A stretch of DNA of 64,000 nucleotides from Protonemura montana. Lineage: Eukaryota; Arthropoda; Insecta; Plecoptera; Nemouridae. The notes below the pieces were generated by a model, which did not search any database, was not told where the DNA came from, and was given only the letters and a program-made list of their open reading frames with translations. The translations under genes were made by a program, and so were the position numbers. The DNA lies in the NCBI GenBank assembly GCA_947568835.1, contig CANOQG010000003.1, positions 826,001 to 890,000 of the forward strand, in the 5' to 3' direction. Numbering within the stretch: the first letter of the stretch is position 1; the number at the start of each line of letters is the position of its first letter. This document shows, piece by piece, positions 21,780 through 32,041 of this stretch.

Positions 21780-22600
21780 AAAATTCGTGTAAAATTTGCG
21801 TAAAACATTTTGTGCTCAATTGTGTTTCTTAAGTTTAATTGTGTTTCATAAAGGTATAAACATCTTGCCTATTTAAGCCAAAATTGTTCAAATACGACGC
21901 GTATTATTCAACCCCAGCCTAGACAAAATTCCACCACCAATTTCAAACGGAAATTATATTTCCGACTTTTATGCAAATCACCTGTCGACTGTCAAATAGT
22001 AATAAAAGTAATAGTAATAAAATCCAATAAGACCGCTTTTTACAGGTAACAAGAGCAAGAATTCTTGAAAAAATACATCGAAATATCTGTTCTTTACAAT
22101 TTTTCTGTACTTTTCAACAAAAAATATACTTCAAATGGCATCAAATGAACGAGGTATTGCTACGGTCATAAAGCTATAAACATCTTGCCGATGTAATGCC
22201 TAATTACTGAGAAATTGTTCAAATACGACGCGTATTATTCAACCCTAGGCTAGACAAAATTCCACCACCAATTTCAAACTCAAATGATAATTCTGATTTT
22301 TATGTAAATAACCTGTGGGTTAACTTTCCATTGCTAGCAACCTAAGCATGGAATATGGATTTCTTAACAACCAAACTATACTAAACACGTTTTTTAGAGA
22401 TTATTTCGACAAATCTTGATTTTGAGTGACAGATCGCAAAAACAGGTGACAATTCTTTTGCATCGACGTAAGAAGCCGTGAAAAAAATTAGAATTTTCAA
22501 GACTGCCGTGAATTTGCAACAGGTTTTCAAACGCAAAGTGTTTAGCGAGAACATTTTCACAATTTCTTTGGCACTTTTCAAGGCTGTCCTGAACATTTGG
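21780..22600 (+). other. G2 leader with internal direct repeat
   Basis: TATAAACATCTTGCC and AAATACGACGCGTATTATTC with the following CTAGACAAAATTCCACC occur twice, ~320-330 bp apart. G3 has this segment once (near 41100-41200). A third, shorter match (GCAAATCACC...AGCAACCTAAGCATGGAATA) lies beyond the pentamer array at 22803-22875. No gene is seen. Confidence 0.6.
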
Positions 22601-22800
22601 CATAGCATAGCATAGCATTGCATAGCATAGCAAAGCATAGCATAGCATAGCAAAGCAAAGCATAGCATAGCAAAGCATAGCATAGAATAGCATAGCATAG
22701 CAAAGCAAAGCATAGCATAACATAGCATAGCATAGCATAGCAAAGCATAGCATAACATAACATGGCATAGCAAAGCATAGCATAGAATAACAAAGCATTG
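22601..22800. repeat. AGCAT pentamer array of G2
   Basis: 200 bp of CATAG and CAAAG pentamers in strict 5-bp register, flanked by direct copies of ~75 bp. The minus strand has no stop codons, producing meaningless Met-Leu-Cys-Tyr-Ala ORFs. Confidence 0.95.
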
Positions 22801-22894
22801 CAATCTGACTTTAATGCAAATCACCAGTGGGTTTATTCTCTATTGCTAGCAACCTAAGCATGGAATACGGATTTTACAGATTTTATATCCAGAG

Positions 22895-23003
22895 CTCTAT
22901 CCAGGTTATTTGAGATCAGCTGGCTGGATCCTATGCTCTATCCAGGTTATTTGAGATCAGCTGGCTGGATCCTATGCTCTATCCAGGTTATTTTAAATCA
23001 GCA
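22895..23003 (+). repeat. 41-bp tandem repeat of G2, about 2.6 copies
   Basis: CTCTATCCAGG starts at 22895, 22936 and 22977. Each full unit contains GATCAGCTGGCTGGATC, an imperfect palindrome around the E-box CAGCTG. Confidence 0.9.
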
Positions 23004-23284
23004 GTTTGTAGCTTTATATCTATTGGGCAATGAGCTTTTATAATGCCTTCTGAATGTATATTAAAAGACATATTTTAAATAGAAATATATCCCAGATCTG
23101 AGGACCTAGGTGCCTAGGGCCATATTTGAGTAATGATCTGGCCATCGGGCATGCCCGCAGAGCATAGGGTAGCTACTGGTGAAGAAGTAAAAGGCTTAAT
23201 TAAATTGGAAGGGCCCAAAACTATATTTTCTTATCATTTTCTTAGTTCTTTAGGTGGTGGTCCCATAACAGGCTTTAAAAAGGG
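23004..23284 (+). other. Segment resembling the G-unit 3' region
   Basis: CCTAGGGCCATATTTG, ATGATCTGGCC, ATCGGGCATGCCC and GCATAGGGTAGCTACT occur in the same order as CCTAGGCCCATAT, ATGATCT, ATCGGCATATGCCC and GCATAGGGTACTAG upstream of each G-unit terminus (compare 3335-3389). It is diverged, and CTAG is lost. No gene. Confidence 0.55.
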
Positions 23285-23695
23285 CACAGGTGCACATTTT
23301 GTGTTCAATTGTGTTTCTTTAATGAGTTTTCAGATATATTTAGTAGTGATTTAACCCGTAATTAATTAGCTAACCTCTAAAGACACATTATTATGATCAC
23401 TGACCGCAATAATTTGACTTCTGGCTTCATTCATTTACAGCGTGTAGCATCGACAGCTTCTTATGGCACGTTATTTAAATCGTCGCGCGTGGTGTAGAAG
23501 TTTGAATTTGCGTGACGTCATTTTACGTAGCGGGTTATTGGTTTAGCGCTTTTTGATCGGCATCTACGCTCGGAAATTAGTCACACTCCTAACGCCCGCC
23601 ACCGCCATTTGCTATAGCAGTTAGTATAGCATGAGAGTGCGGATTACCTACACGGCGAAACACTCTTGTGGGGAAGAATTCCGTCGCTATTCAAG
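23285..23695 (+). promoter_or_regulatory. Probable promoter and first exon of G2
   Basis: Aligns with the G1 region. The palindromic CRE is at 23513-23520. Ends at the probable donor TTCAAG|GTAATC. Confidence 0.5.
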
Positions 23696-24191
23696 GTAAT
23701 CTACTTTCATATTTAATTTGCATGTCTCAATATCCAGTAATAGTCAACCCCTAAACTCATCAAGTGATTCAATTATTTATAGTGATTTTATAGCGTTTAG
23801 CTTCTTAATTATTAAAATTATCGTTCATCATCAAGACTGGAAAGCATACATTTTGCCCGTCTTGTGGATATTTCCATGACGTCATTTTTACGTAACATGA
23901 TGCAATCGCTCGACGCGATTCTCATCCCCCTCCCCAACCCTCCCATGCCCACCGTTCCAACAATTAGAAGTGTGTTCAACATGGCGTCCAAGCTCGCATT
24001 CGAAGCAAATTAGCATATTTCTTTGTAAAGAAACTGAAGTGATTGTTGTGCATATTAAAGCATACATTTAGCCTGGCATGATATTTGCGTGAGGTCATTT
24101 TTACGATACATGGCGGTCAGTTCGTGCTCAGCCATTCCCGCTTCAGCTCGGCGACGCTAGGCATTACTAAAGCCTCGCTTTCTTTACACAG
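23696..24191 (+). other. Probable 5'UTR intron of G2
   Basis: 496 nt, GTAATC to CTTTCTTTACACAG, with the acceptor directly before the ATG. The second CRE is at 23877-23884. Confidence 0.5.
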
Positions 24192-27100
24192 ATGCCACCT
24201 AAGAAGCGTGTAAATCTGACGTCTCGGAAAGGCGGGAAAGGTGCAACGGCAAGAGCGGAGAGCGCGGCGGCGAAGAAAAGGGCTGCTGCTGACGAGAGAG
24301 CGAGGACGAGAGAGACGGCCGAGCACGCCGACCATCAGGCGACTGCTAGCCCGTCGACGTCGACGCTTGACGAGCAGCGTCCTTTTCTTTCCGCTGTTCT
24401 CAGAGAAGCCCCGGTGAGTGTCTTAAAGCATGATTCATTATTAGAACAGGCCGCCCCCGCTTCTCTTCCAGCTTTTTATGATCAACCCTCTACAAGCCAC
24501 TATATTCATTCCTTCCCCGACAATGTGCAATCGTTACTCCCATCCCTTGACCAAACTCAGATCCTGGAAAATTCAGTTGGCCAGCTCCAAGAGGACAAGA
24601 ACGCGCAAGTAGCAGCAAACGAACGAAGTGCCCGACTAGCGGAAAAAGCTAGAAATGCTCGCCAGCGCAGAAAGACTGAGGATGAGGCCCAGCGTCTTCT
24701 GCGTCTGGCCCAGGTTGCCGAGTCGAAGCGTCGACGACTAGACGAAGCTTCTGAGGGACGACGCCTACAGCTTCTTGCTGAAAAGGCTGAGTCTGAGCGC
24801 CTCCGCTTGGCAAAATGTACCGAAGAACAGCGCCTTCAGCGACTGGCCCTTAAGGCAGAGTCAAAGCGTCGCCGCTTCAGTGACGAAACTGACGAACAGC
24901 GCCTTCAGCGATTGGCCCTTCAGGCAGAGTCAGAGCGTCGCCGTTTGAATGACGAAGCTGACGAACAGCGCCTTCAGCGATTGGCCCTTAAGGCAGTCGC
25001 AGAGCGTCATCGCTTGAGTGACGAAACTGACGAACAGCGCCTTCAGCGATTGGCCCTTAAGGCAGTCGCAGAGCGTCATCGCTTGAGTGACGAAACTGAC
25101 GAACAGCGCCTTCAGCGATTGGCCCTTAAGGCAGAGTCAGAGCGTCATCGCTTGAGTGAAGAAGCCAACGAACAGCGCCTTCAGCGATTGGCCCTTAAGG
25201 CAGAGTCAGAGCGTCGCCGCTTGAGTGACGAAGCTGACGAACAGCGCCTTCAGCGACTAGCCCTTATGGCAGAGTCCAAGCGTCGCCGCTTCAGTGACGA
25301 ATCTGAGGAACAGCGCCTTCAGCGATTAAGCCAGAAGGCAGTTCAAACGCAGTCTGAAAGGCAGCATGAGACTCCAGAGGCGCGCGAGAGCCGTATAGTC
25401 GCCGCGCGGGAGCAATCTCAGCAGCGTCGAAATGCCGAGACCAGGGATAAGCTCGCGGCGTTCGAAGTGGAAGTCTCTCAGCGCGCTGAGGAGGAGGCGT
25501 CTCAACGCGCCCAAGAGGCTGAACTAGAGCAAAGCCAGCGAGTCGCGGTTGAGGCTATTGACGTGGCAGACGATCAGTTCGAACCTGATCTTGCTCCAGT
25601 GAACCTTCACCCTTTCCACTTGGAGGCTGCCCGGCAAGACGTCGCTGACGTCGCCCTATTTCACTGCGGCAGCATGGACGAAGTATGCAGGGTGTGCGGC
25701 GCTCTGTACTTCGCAGGAGAGCGTCCTTCTGACAAAATTTATAAACTCTGTTGTCACTCGGGCAACGTAATCCTTGAGCCTCTCCTCGCGTATCCCGATT
25801 TAATGCATGCGTTGCTGACCGGAGATCATTGCGAGTCTAAGAACTTCCGCAAAAACATCCGGTCGTACAACAGTTCGCTCTCCTTCGCTTCAGTCGGAGT
25901 TAAGACGGACATTCCCCAGGGCCGAGGCACATACTGTTTTCGTGTCCATGGCAACATCCAGCATAGGATCGGCCATATGGGGCAGGCGGTGCAGAAGCCC
26001 CTCTATTCGCACCTGTACTTTCTTGACGCGGAACAAGCGAAGACGCATCGAATGGACAGGCGCCAGAATGCTAATCTGCTACCCAACCTGCTTCATGAGC
26101 TGGACGCGCTGGTTCGCGAAATAAATCCTTTTGCCCAAGGGCTTAAAACGTTAGGTCAGGTGGAGGCCGACGACAGGATCCGTGCAGCTGCCGAGGGGCG
26201 ACCCGAGGTCATGGCCGAACTGCGTTTCGTGGATGACCGACGGCGGCTGTACGAAAATCCTACGGCCCACGAGGTGGCCGTTGTCTATCAGAGCGTTGAC
26301 GGTGGCATGCCTCCTCTAGGACGTGATATTCGTATCCATACTCGTGGCGGATTTATTGAGCAGCTGTCTGTCCTGTCGCCCAACACGGATCCGCTCAGCT
26401 ACGTGCTGTTGTTCCCGCGTGGAGAACCCGGCTGGCAACGAGGTATGCCGCACACCAGGCAATCTAAGCACAGCGTCGTCACTCTAATGGAGTTTTATAG
26501 CCATCGACTCCACGAGCGTGTCGGCGCCTTCCATCCAGTGCTGCACGCCGGCAAGCTGACGCAGCAGTTTATGGTAGACGCCTATATCAAGGTTGAGGGC
26601 AATCGCCTTGAGTTCGTCATCAGGAACCAGAAAACGCTGCGCGCCGAACTCTACAGTGGGCTCATGGACCACTTGGCGAACCGTGCTGAGCGACAGGGCT
26701 GCAATGTCGGGAAGATGGTGATTCTGCCTTCCAGTTTCATCGGAAGCCCCAGGCATTGCCAGCAGCTATATCAAGACGCTATGAGTATCGTCACCAAGTT
26801 TGGAAAACCCGATCTTTTCCTTACTATGACGTGTAATCCGAAGTGGCCTGAGATTCAGACGAGCCTAGCGGCGTACGAAAGGGCAGAAGACCGACCCGAT
26901 CTCACCGCGCGAGTATTCCAACTTAAACTCAAGGAGCTCATGTCTGATCTCACCAAGAGGCACGTGCTGGGCGTTCCCATGGCTCACTTCCACGTGATCG
27001 AGTTCCAAAAACGTGGACTCCCTCACGCTCACATCCTGGTAATCCTTCGCGACGAGGACAAGATCCGCACTCCCGAGGAGGTAGACGCACTTATCTGTGC

Positions 27101-29942
27101 CGAGTTGCCCGATCCGGTGACCGAGGAGAGACTGCACAAGGTCATCGTGTCGTCGATGATCCACGGCCCGTGCGGCGCTCGGAACATGTCCTCTGTGTGC
27201 ATGGAGGACGGAAAGTGTAAGAAGAAGTTCCCCAAGTCGTTCACAGATGTGACTGTGGTCAACGAGGGGGGTTTCAGCGTCTATCGCCGTCGAGAGAGCG
27301 GGCAGACGCATTCCATCTCAGGAAGAGTGGTCGACAACCGAGACGTAGTGCCTTACAACAAGTACTTAAGCTCCAAGTTTGACTGCCACCTGAACATCGA
27401 GCACTGTGGATCCGCGAAGACGGTCAAGTACCTGTGCAAGTACGTGTACAAAGGTCACGACTGTGCCAGGGTCCAGCTCCGCGTCTCTGTCCCCGCGGAG
27501 GGCGATCATGAGCCACGTCCAGCGCACGGTGCCCAGCAAGAGTTGGTGTGGGACGAGGTCTCACAGTTCATCGACACTCGCTACGTGAGTCCCCAAGAGG
27601 CTGCGTGGAGAATTTTCGGATTTGAAATGCACGAAAAGTCGCACACTATCATCCGTTTGGCGATCCACCTCGAGGGTGACCACATGGTCACGTTCCGTCC
27701 TGGAGACGAGGAAGCCGCAGCAGAACGCGGCAGGACTGCGCTGACTACGCTGACGGCATGGTTTGCGCTGAATAGTAGCAACCCGGCGGCACGGCAGTAC
27801 AAGTACATCGACATCCCGTACCACTTCCGTTTCGAGGGCAAAGCGTGGAAGCCACGTAAGCGAGGTGCCGGCTCCATCATCAGCCGAATGTACTCCGTGA
27901 CGCCCCGGCAGATCGAGCGATACCATCTTCGTCTCCTTTTGCTACACGTCGTCGGCGCCACCTCATTCGAGGAAGTGCGCACGTTCCAGGGTAGGGTTTA
28001 CGCTACCTTCAAGGAAGCTGCCATCGCACGCAACCTGCTAATGGACGACGACGAGTGGCAGAAATGTCTGCAGGAGGCGGTTGCTATAAAGATGCCAAAC
28101 GAACTTCGTCAGCTGTTTGCTATCATTTGCGCGTTCTGTCAGCCTCTTGACCCGCTGTCTCTATGGGAGCGTTTCAAGGGCGATTTCTGCGAAGATTTCG
28201 CCCGAGAACACGACCCCATCGAGGCAGAACAGTTGGCCCTGAATTCCATCCAGTCCGTCCTTGCCCTACACCGCCTGACCAACGCCGAAATCGGTTTGCC
28301 GGCGCCTCGAGTGCCAGTCATCGTTGCTGTCGACGAGCAGTTCGACCAGACCGCCGAAAGGGAAGAGGCCGAGGAGAACTTGGTGAAGCTCAACGGCAGG
28401 CAGCGCGTGGCATTCGACGCGGTGATGGCAGCAATCGACGACCCGAACGCCGAGCAGAGGTGCTTCTACCTGGACGGCCCGGGCGGCAGCGGGAAGACCT
28501 TCCTATACAACACCCTCATCAGCACGCTGCGAGCCCGAGGCGAGCGAGCCGTGGCCGTCGCGTGGACGGGCATTGCGGCGACGTTACTGAAGGGAGGGAG
28601 GACCTGCCACTCGCGATTTCGATTGCCTGTTCCGATTGTGGAAAACAGCACGTCTGGCGTGAAGCCCAACTCCGCCGAGGGCGCTTCGCTGAGGGCGGCC
28701 AAGGTCATCATCTTGGATGAAGGACCCATGGCGCCTCTGCTGGCCCTGAACGTGATCGAGCGGACGCTAAGAGACGTGACAAACGATGAGCGTCCGTTCG
28801 GCGGAAAGGTGATCGTTATCGGCGGGGATTTTAGGCAGTGCCTCCCAGTCGTTCGAAATGGCAACCGAACGACCATTGTCGAGCAATGCATTAAGCGTGG
28901 CGCGCTTTGGTCGTTGTTCCGCACCCTTGAGCTGCGCGCGAACATGCGCGCCAACCCAGGCGAAATAGAGTTCGTCGAGTGGCTCTTGCGTGTCGGAAAC
29001 GGCGAGATTTTGAATGACTGCCACCTCCCGGATGACACCATCGCATTACCTGTCCAATGCGTCGTGGACTGCGTCATTGACGCCGTCTTCGGCACGAGCA
29101 TTAGTGCTGCCGAGATGGCCGTGATGCAAGACCATGCCATCCTCTGCCCGAAGAACGTGGAGTCTTTGAACATCAATGACAACGTTCTTGAGCGCCTCGA
29201 AGGTGACGTGTTCGAATACTGCAGCGCCGACACTGTCGATGTCAGTGAAGGCGAAGATGGCGACGTTTTGGCTACCGATTATCCCGTAGAATATCTAAAT
29301 TCATTAACGCCATCCGGGATGCCACCGCACAAGCTTCGTCTGAAAGTTCATGCAATCGTGATGCTCATGAGGAACGTCGACGTGAGAGCCGGCCTATGCA
29401 ATGGGACTCGACTCAGCGTTGTTGCACTCCACGAGCACGTGATCGACTGCAGGATCATCGGAGGGCGCTGTGCGGGACGACGCACTTTCCTATGTAGAGT
29501 CAACCTAACTCCCTCGGACATTGGCATGCCCTTTACGATGACAAGGCGCCAGTTTCCGATCCGTCTGGCATTCGCCATGACCATCAATAAAGCCCAGGGT
29601 CAATCTTTAAAGAGGGTGGGAATTCATTTAGAAAAACCAGTATTCGGACACGGTCAGCTATACGTGGCGCTTTCTCGGGCTCGCTCTTTGGACTCGATCT
29701 TCGTGGCAGTCGCCGGTAACGAGGCGCAGGGCAAGTTGATCGTCTCGAGCAACACCACCTTCACCAAGAACATCGTGTACCAGGAGGTGCTCGAGATTCA
29801 TTCGCCGAACCACCAGGCAGCGGATCCTTCCTCGCGTAGTGGCTATCAAGAGGCTGACCAGCAGGCCCTTGAGCAGTCGCTTAGTCAACTCGCTGTATCG
29901 GATGCGGATGAAGAAGTTCCAATGGACACCTCCTCCTCCTAA
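24192..29942 (+). CDS. Helitron Rep-helicase (intact, 1916 aa)
   Basis: Single uninterrupted frame. Order of parts: basic N-terminus (PPKKRVNLTSRKGGKG, a likely nuclear signal); a Ser/Thr-rich linker; twelve 23-residue Arg/Glu-rich STPR-like repeats at ~140-415; a helical Glu/Arg segment to ~460; a Cys-rich motif (C499RVC, then LCCHSG). Next are the Helitron_like_N region (~765-890, TCNPKWPEI around C881), the HUH motif H945-A-H947, the two-tyrosine motif Y1080-LCK-Y1084-VYK, and PIF1 helicase motifs GPGGSGKT (1429-1436), D1509-E1510, GGDFRQ (1544-1549), FAMTINKAQG (from 1794) and YVALSRA (1824-1830). In this family the tyrosines nick and join the transposon strand and the helicase displaces it. 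No OTU or endonuclease domain is present, so it is a canonical Helitron, not a Helentron. The ATG is chosen because a 3' splice signal abuts it and the N-terminus is conserved. All catalytic residues I checked are present. Confidence 0.95.
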   Translation: MPPKKRVNLTSRKGGKGATARAESAAAKKRAAADERARTRETAEHADHQATASPSTSTLDEQRPFLSAVLREAPVSVLKHDSLLEQAAPASLPAFYDQPSTSHYIHSFPDNVQSLLPSLDQTQILENSVGQLQEDKNAQVAANERSARLAEKARNARQRRKTEDEAQRLLRLAQVAESKRRRLDEASEGRRLQLLAEKAESERLRLAKCTEEQRLQRLALKAESKRRRFSDETDEQRLQRLALQAESERRRLNDEADEQRLQRLALKAVAERHRLSDETDEQRLQRLALKAVAERHRLSDETDEQRLQRLALKAESERHRLSEEANEQRLQRLALKAESERRRLSDEADEQRLQRLALMAESKRRRFSDESEEQRLQRLSQKAVQTQSERQHETPEARESRIVAAREQSQQRRNAETRDKLAAFEVEVSQRAEEEASQRAQEAELEQSQRVAVEAIDVADDQFEPDLAPVNLHPFHLEAARQDVADVALFHCGSMDEVCRVCGALYFAGERPSDKIYKLCCHSGNVILEPLLAYPDLMHALLTGDHCESKNFRKNIRSYNSSLSFASVGVKTDIPQGRGTYCFRVHGNIQHRIGHMGQAVQKPLYSHLYFLDAEQAKTHRMDRRQNANLLPNLLHELDALVREINPFAQGLKTLGQVEADDRIRAAAEGRPEVMAELRFVDDRRRLYENPTAHEVAVVYQSVDGGMPPLGRDIRIHTRGGFIEQLSVLSPNTDPLSYVLLFPRGEPGWQRGMPHTRQSKHSVVTLMEFYSHRLHERVGAFHPVLHAGKLTQQFMVDAYIKVEGNRLEFVIRNQKTLRAELYSGLMDHLANRAERQGCNVGKMVILPSSFIGSPRHCQQLYQDAMSIVTKFGKPDLFLTMTCNPKWPEIQTSLAAYERAEDRPDLTARVFQLKLKELMSDLTKRHVLGVPMAHFHVIEFQKRGLPHAHILVILRDEDKIRTPEEVDALICAELPDPVTEERLHKVIVSSMIHGPCGARNMSSVCMEDGKCKKKFPKSFTDVTVVNEGGFSVYRRRESGQTHSISGRVVDNRDVVPYNKYLSSKFDCHLNIEHCGSAKTVKYLCKYVYKGHDCARVQLRVSVPAEGDHEPRPAHGAQQELVWDEVSQFIDTRYVSPQEAAWRIFGFEMHEKSHTIIRLAIHLEGDHMVTFRPGDEEAAAERGRTALTTLTAWFALNSSNPAARQYKYIDIPYHFRFEGKAWKPRKRGAGSIISRMYSVTPRQIERYHLRLLLLHVVGATSFEEVRTFQGRVYATFKEAAIARNLLMDDDEWQKCLQEAVAIKMPNELRQLFAIICAFCQPLDPLSLWERFKGDFCEDFAREHDPIEAEQLALNSIQSVLALHRLTNAEIGLPAPRVPVIVAVDEQFDQTAEREEAEENLVKLNGRQRVAFDAVMAAIDDPNAEQRCFYLDGPGGSGKTFLYNTLISTLRARGERAVAVAWTGIAATLLKGGRTCHSRFRLPVPIVENSTSGVKPNSAEGASLRAAKVIILDEGPMAPLLALNVIERTLRDVTNDERPFGGKVIVIGGDFRQCLPVVRNGNRTTIVEQCIKRGALWSLFRTLELRANMRANPGEIEFVEWLLRVGNGEILNDCHLPDDTIALPVQCVVDCVIDAVFGTSISAAEMAVMQDHAILCPKNVESLNINDNVLERLEGDVFEYCSADTVDVSEGEDGDVLATDYPVEYLNSLTPSGMPPHKLRLKVHAIVMLMRNVDVRAGLCNGTRLSVVALHEHVIDCRIIGGRCAGRRTFLCRVNLTPSDIGMPFTMTRRQFPIRLAFAMTINKAQGQSLKRVGIHLEKPVFGHGQLYVALSRARSLDSIFVAVAGNEAQGKLIVSSNTTFTKNIVYQEVLEIHSPNHQAADPSSRSGYQEADQQALEQSLSQLAVSDADEEVPMDTSSS
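24609..25436 (+). repeat. 69-bp coding repeats (twelve STPR-like units) in G2
   Basis: Units start at residues 140, 163, 186 and so on every 23 residues to 393. The pattern is E-x-x-E-Q-R-x-x-R-L-A, then E-x-x-R-R-R. The last unit, ETPEARESRIVAARE, is closest to the STPR consensus as I recall it. Two adjacent units (278 and 301) are identical in protein (AVAERHRLSDETDEQ type), suggesting a recent local copy event. Confidence 0.85.
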
Positions 29943-30232
29943 ATCCTATCATTGTTCTATCCCTTACATTTGCAATAGCGGTAACATTTCCTAGATAAAT
30001 TTAAATTCAGTAAGGCTAGGTAGGGCAGACCAGGAACCGTGACTAGCACGGCAGGTAGCAACCCAATTCCCATATATTTCACCATGCTGACACGCTTTTC
30101 TGCTGCAGGTATAAAGCACCGGACGCCGCATAGCCCTTTAACTTCACGACCATTGCGCTCGCATGTGGACACTCTAACGGAACTGCTCCTCCCAGAGCTA
30201 GACAATTATGCATGTACATTAATTGATAGATT

Positions 30233-30725
30233 ATATTGTACATACATTTAGTAAAGTAGTTACTTCTAGCTAATAGTATTAGAAATGCAGCCTGCTGTTT
30301 TCCATCTGCATGTCATGCATGTTCCAAAAAAAATAAAAATAAAAATAAAAAACATATCGTAGATTTATTAAAGTAGTTACTAAGTAGTAAGTAGTAGTAG
30401 TTGGTAAGCAAGTAGTTTATAGTTATGCAACCTGCTGTTTTCCATCTGCATGTCATGCATGTTCAAAAAAACAAAAAAAAAAAAAAAAAATCATAGATTT
30501 AGTAAAGTAGTTACTAAGTAGTAAGTAGTAGTAGTTGGTAAGTAAGTAGTTAATAGTTATGCAACCTGCTTTTTTCCATCTGCATGTCATGCATGTTCAA
30601 AAAAACCAAAAAACCAAAAAAAAATATCATAGATTTAGTAAAGTAGTTACTAAGTAGTAAGTAGTAGTAGTTGGTAAGTAAGCAGTTAATAGTTATGCAA
30701 CCTGCTGTTTTCTATCTGCATGTTT
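30233..30725 (+). repeat. 3' tandem repeat family A in G2, four units
   Basis: Units start near 30247, 30362, 30496 and 30629. Confidence 0.88.
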
Positions 30726-30779
30726 GCAATTTTTTTAAGGTCACAATCTTACTTTCGTGTCGGTCTTTTTACTGCATGT

Positions 30780-31043
30780 TTCTCTTTTCTTGATTCCATC
30801 TTGGAATGTCAAACCAACTAACCACCAAGCATGATAGCATTGCAGCAGTCTAAAAACTGAACAATGCATCCTACCTATCCGACACAGTTGATCCTTGCAT
30901 GAATCCTTGCATCTCTCTTCTTGATTCCATCTTGGAATGCCAAACCAACTAACCACCAAGCATGATAGCATTGCACCAGTCTAAAAACTGAACAATGCAT
31001 CCTACCTATCCGACACAGTTGATCCTTGCATGAATCCTTGCAT
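30780..31043 (+). repeat. 3' repeat family B in G2, two copies
   Basis: GATTCCATCTTGGAATG recurs at 30792 and 30923, again 131 bp apart. Confidence 0.88.
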
Positions 31044-31137
31044 GTCCGCACATCAGAGATTCCTGTTGCTTGCAACGGGCTGCACAATCTTTGATAGTGT
31101 AAGGCAGAGGCGATGTAGTGTGCGACGATCGCCATGC

Positions 31138-31164
31138 TGCCGGGGCGGGATGGGGGCCCCGGCA
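31138..31164 (+). other. GC-rich hairpin of G2
   Basis: Same stem and loop as in the other G units. Confidence 0.75.
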
Positions 31165-31996
31165 TAACAATTATTTTTAAAATTCTCTCACTTAACAGCT
31201 TGAATACATTTAGAAACTTTTCATTTCTCCAAGAATGGTGCCTCTCTCTTGCCGTCTATTTTTATTTTGTTTTAGACCCCCCCTCCCCCTGCCAATCGTG
31301 GAGAAGGAACTTCTTCATGGCACCATTGCGGAGATTACTTTCAATTACGAATGAACAGTGGCGATACTGCGACATGGCTGGTCTGCATTGACTGTTGCTT
31401 TCAAATGGTCAAAGTTTTCAACGCAAATCGTCGTAAACATGTGAATATTTCTTATATTTGTAAAAATGATCATAATATTGGCAAATAAAAATTACAATAA
31501 TTAATAGGTACATTTTTTGTGTGTTTAATCTTCAAAAAAAAACCTTCGTCACTGAAACCAAACCAAAAATATTTGTAATGATTCCTTTCTGTCCAAAAAG
31601 CACACCAAATGGTTGTGTCCTTATAAGCAATGCTGCTGGTTAGCCAGCATCGTTGAAGGTACTGGCGGAAATCAGGTATAGTATGGTATATCAAGTCGTA
31701 AGGGCACAATACTTTGTTTTCTTGCCATTTTTTCAGTACTTTATTTTGTTGTCCCATAAGAGTTTTTTAAATGTATACGTAGAGGCTACATTAAGTGTAA
31801 AGTCTCAGTTCGGTCCCAGGGCTTAGGGACTAGATTTTGGCCTAGGCCCATATATTTTTGTCATGACTTATCCTATCGGCATATGCCCTATGGGCATAGG
31901 GTACTAGAAAAATAGTAGTGAGCTATTTGTCATTGTTAATCAAAGTTCAAAGACAATACTAATACTAAAATAAAACCACTAGGGATAAGAACAACA
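31165..31996 (+). other. Non-coding 3' region of G2
   Basis: AT-rich. Candidate poly(A) signal AATAAA at 31484-31489. No gene. Confidence 0.6.
31882..31907 (+). other. Proximal 3'-end-like hairpin of G2
   Basis: Perfect 7-bp stem at 31882-31898, CTAG at 31904-31907. Confidence 0.65.
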
Positions 31997-32041
31997 GGTG
32001 CCGTTAGGCATCGGGTACTGCTAGTTAACCTTATATAAAAG
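31997..32041 (+). other. Unit junction 5 (G2/N3)
   Basis: GGCATC hairpin form. CTAG at 32021-32024, TATA-like box at 32032-32041. Confidence 0.8.

Larger units (their letters stand above)
21017..32024 (+). mobile_element. G2: gene-bearing Helitron unit, intact gene
   Basis: The 11,008-bp unit has the common ~510-bp leader start and the G-type continuation near 21545. It then has a leader different from G1: an imperfect direct repeat (21847-21984 and 22168-22316, with ~180 bp between), the AGCAT pentamer array, 41-bp repeats and a relic resembling the unit's own 3' region (~23095-23170). Promoter-like region, probable intron, intact gene and standard 3' region follow. It is a candidate autonomous element, although no canonical 5'-TC end was found. 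Confidence 0.82.

Noticed and set aside
28466-29233. Minus-strand 255-residue ORF opposite the helicase (also in G1 and G3), and a + strand 185-residue ORF in another frame
   Set aside because: Shadow frames of the GC-rich Rep-helicase gene. Their changes between copies follow the main frame.
24192-29942. Helentron/Helitron2 classification
   Set aside because: Helentron proteins normally carry OTU or apurinic-type endonuclease domains. None is seen in 1916 residues, and the element has canonical Rep plus PIF1 only. The N-unit layout is nevertheless Helentron-like.
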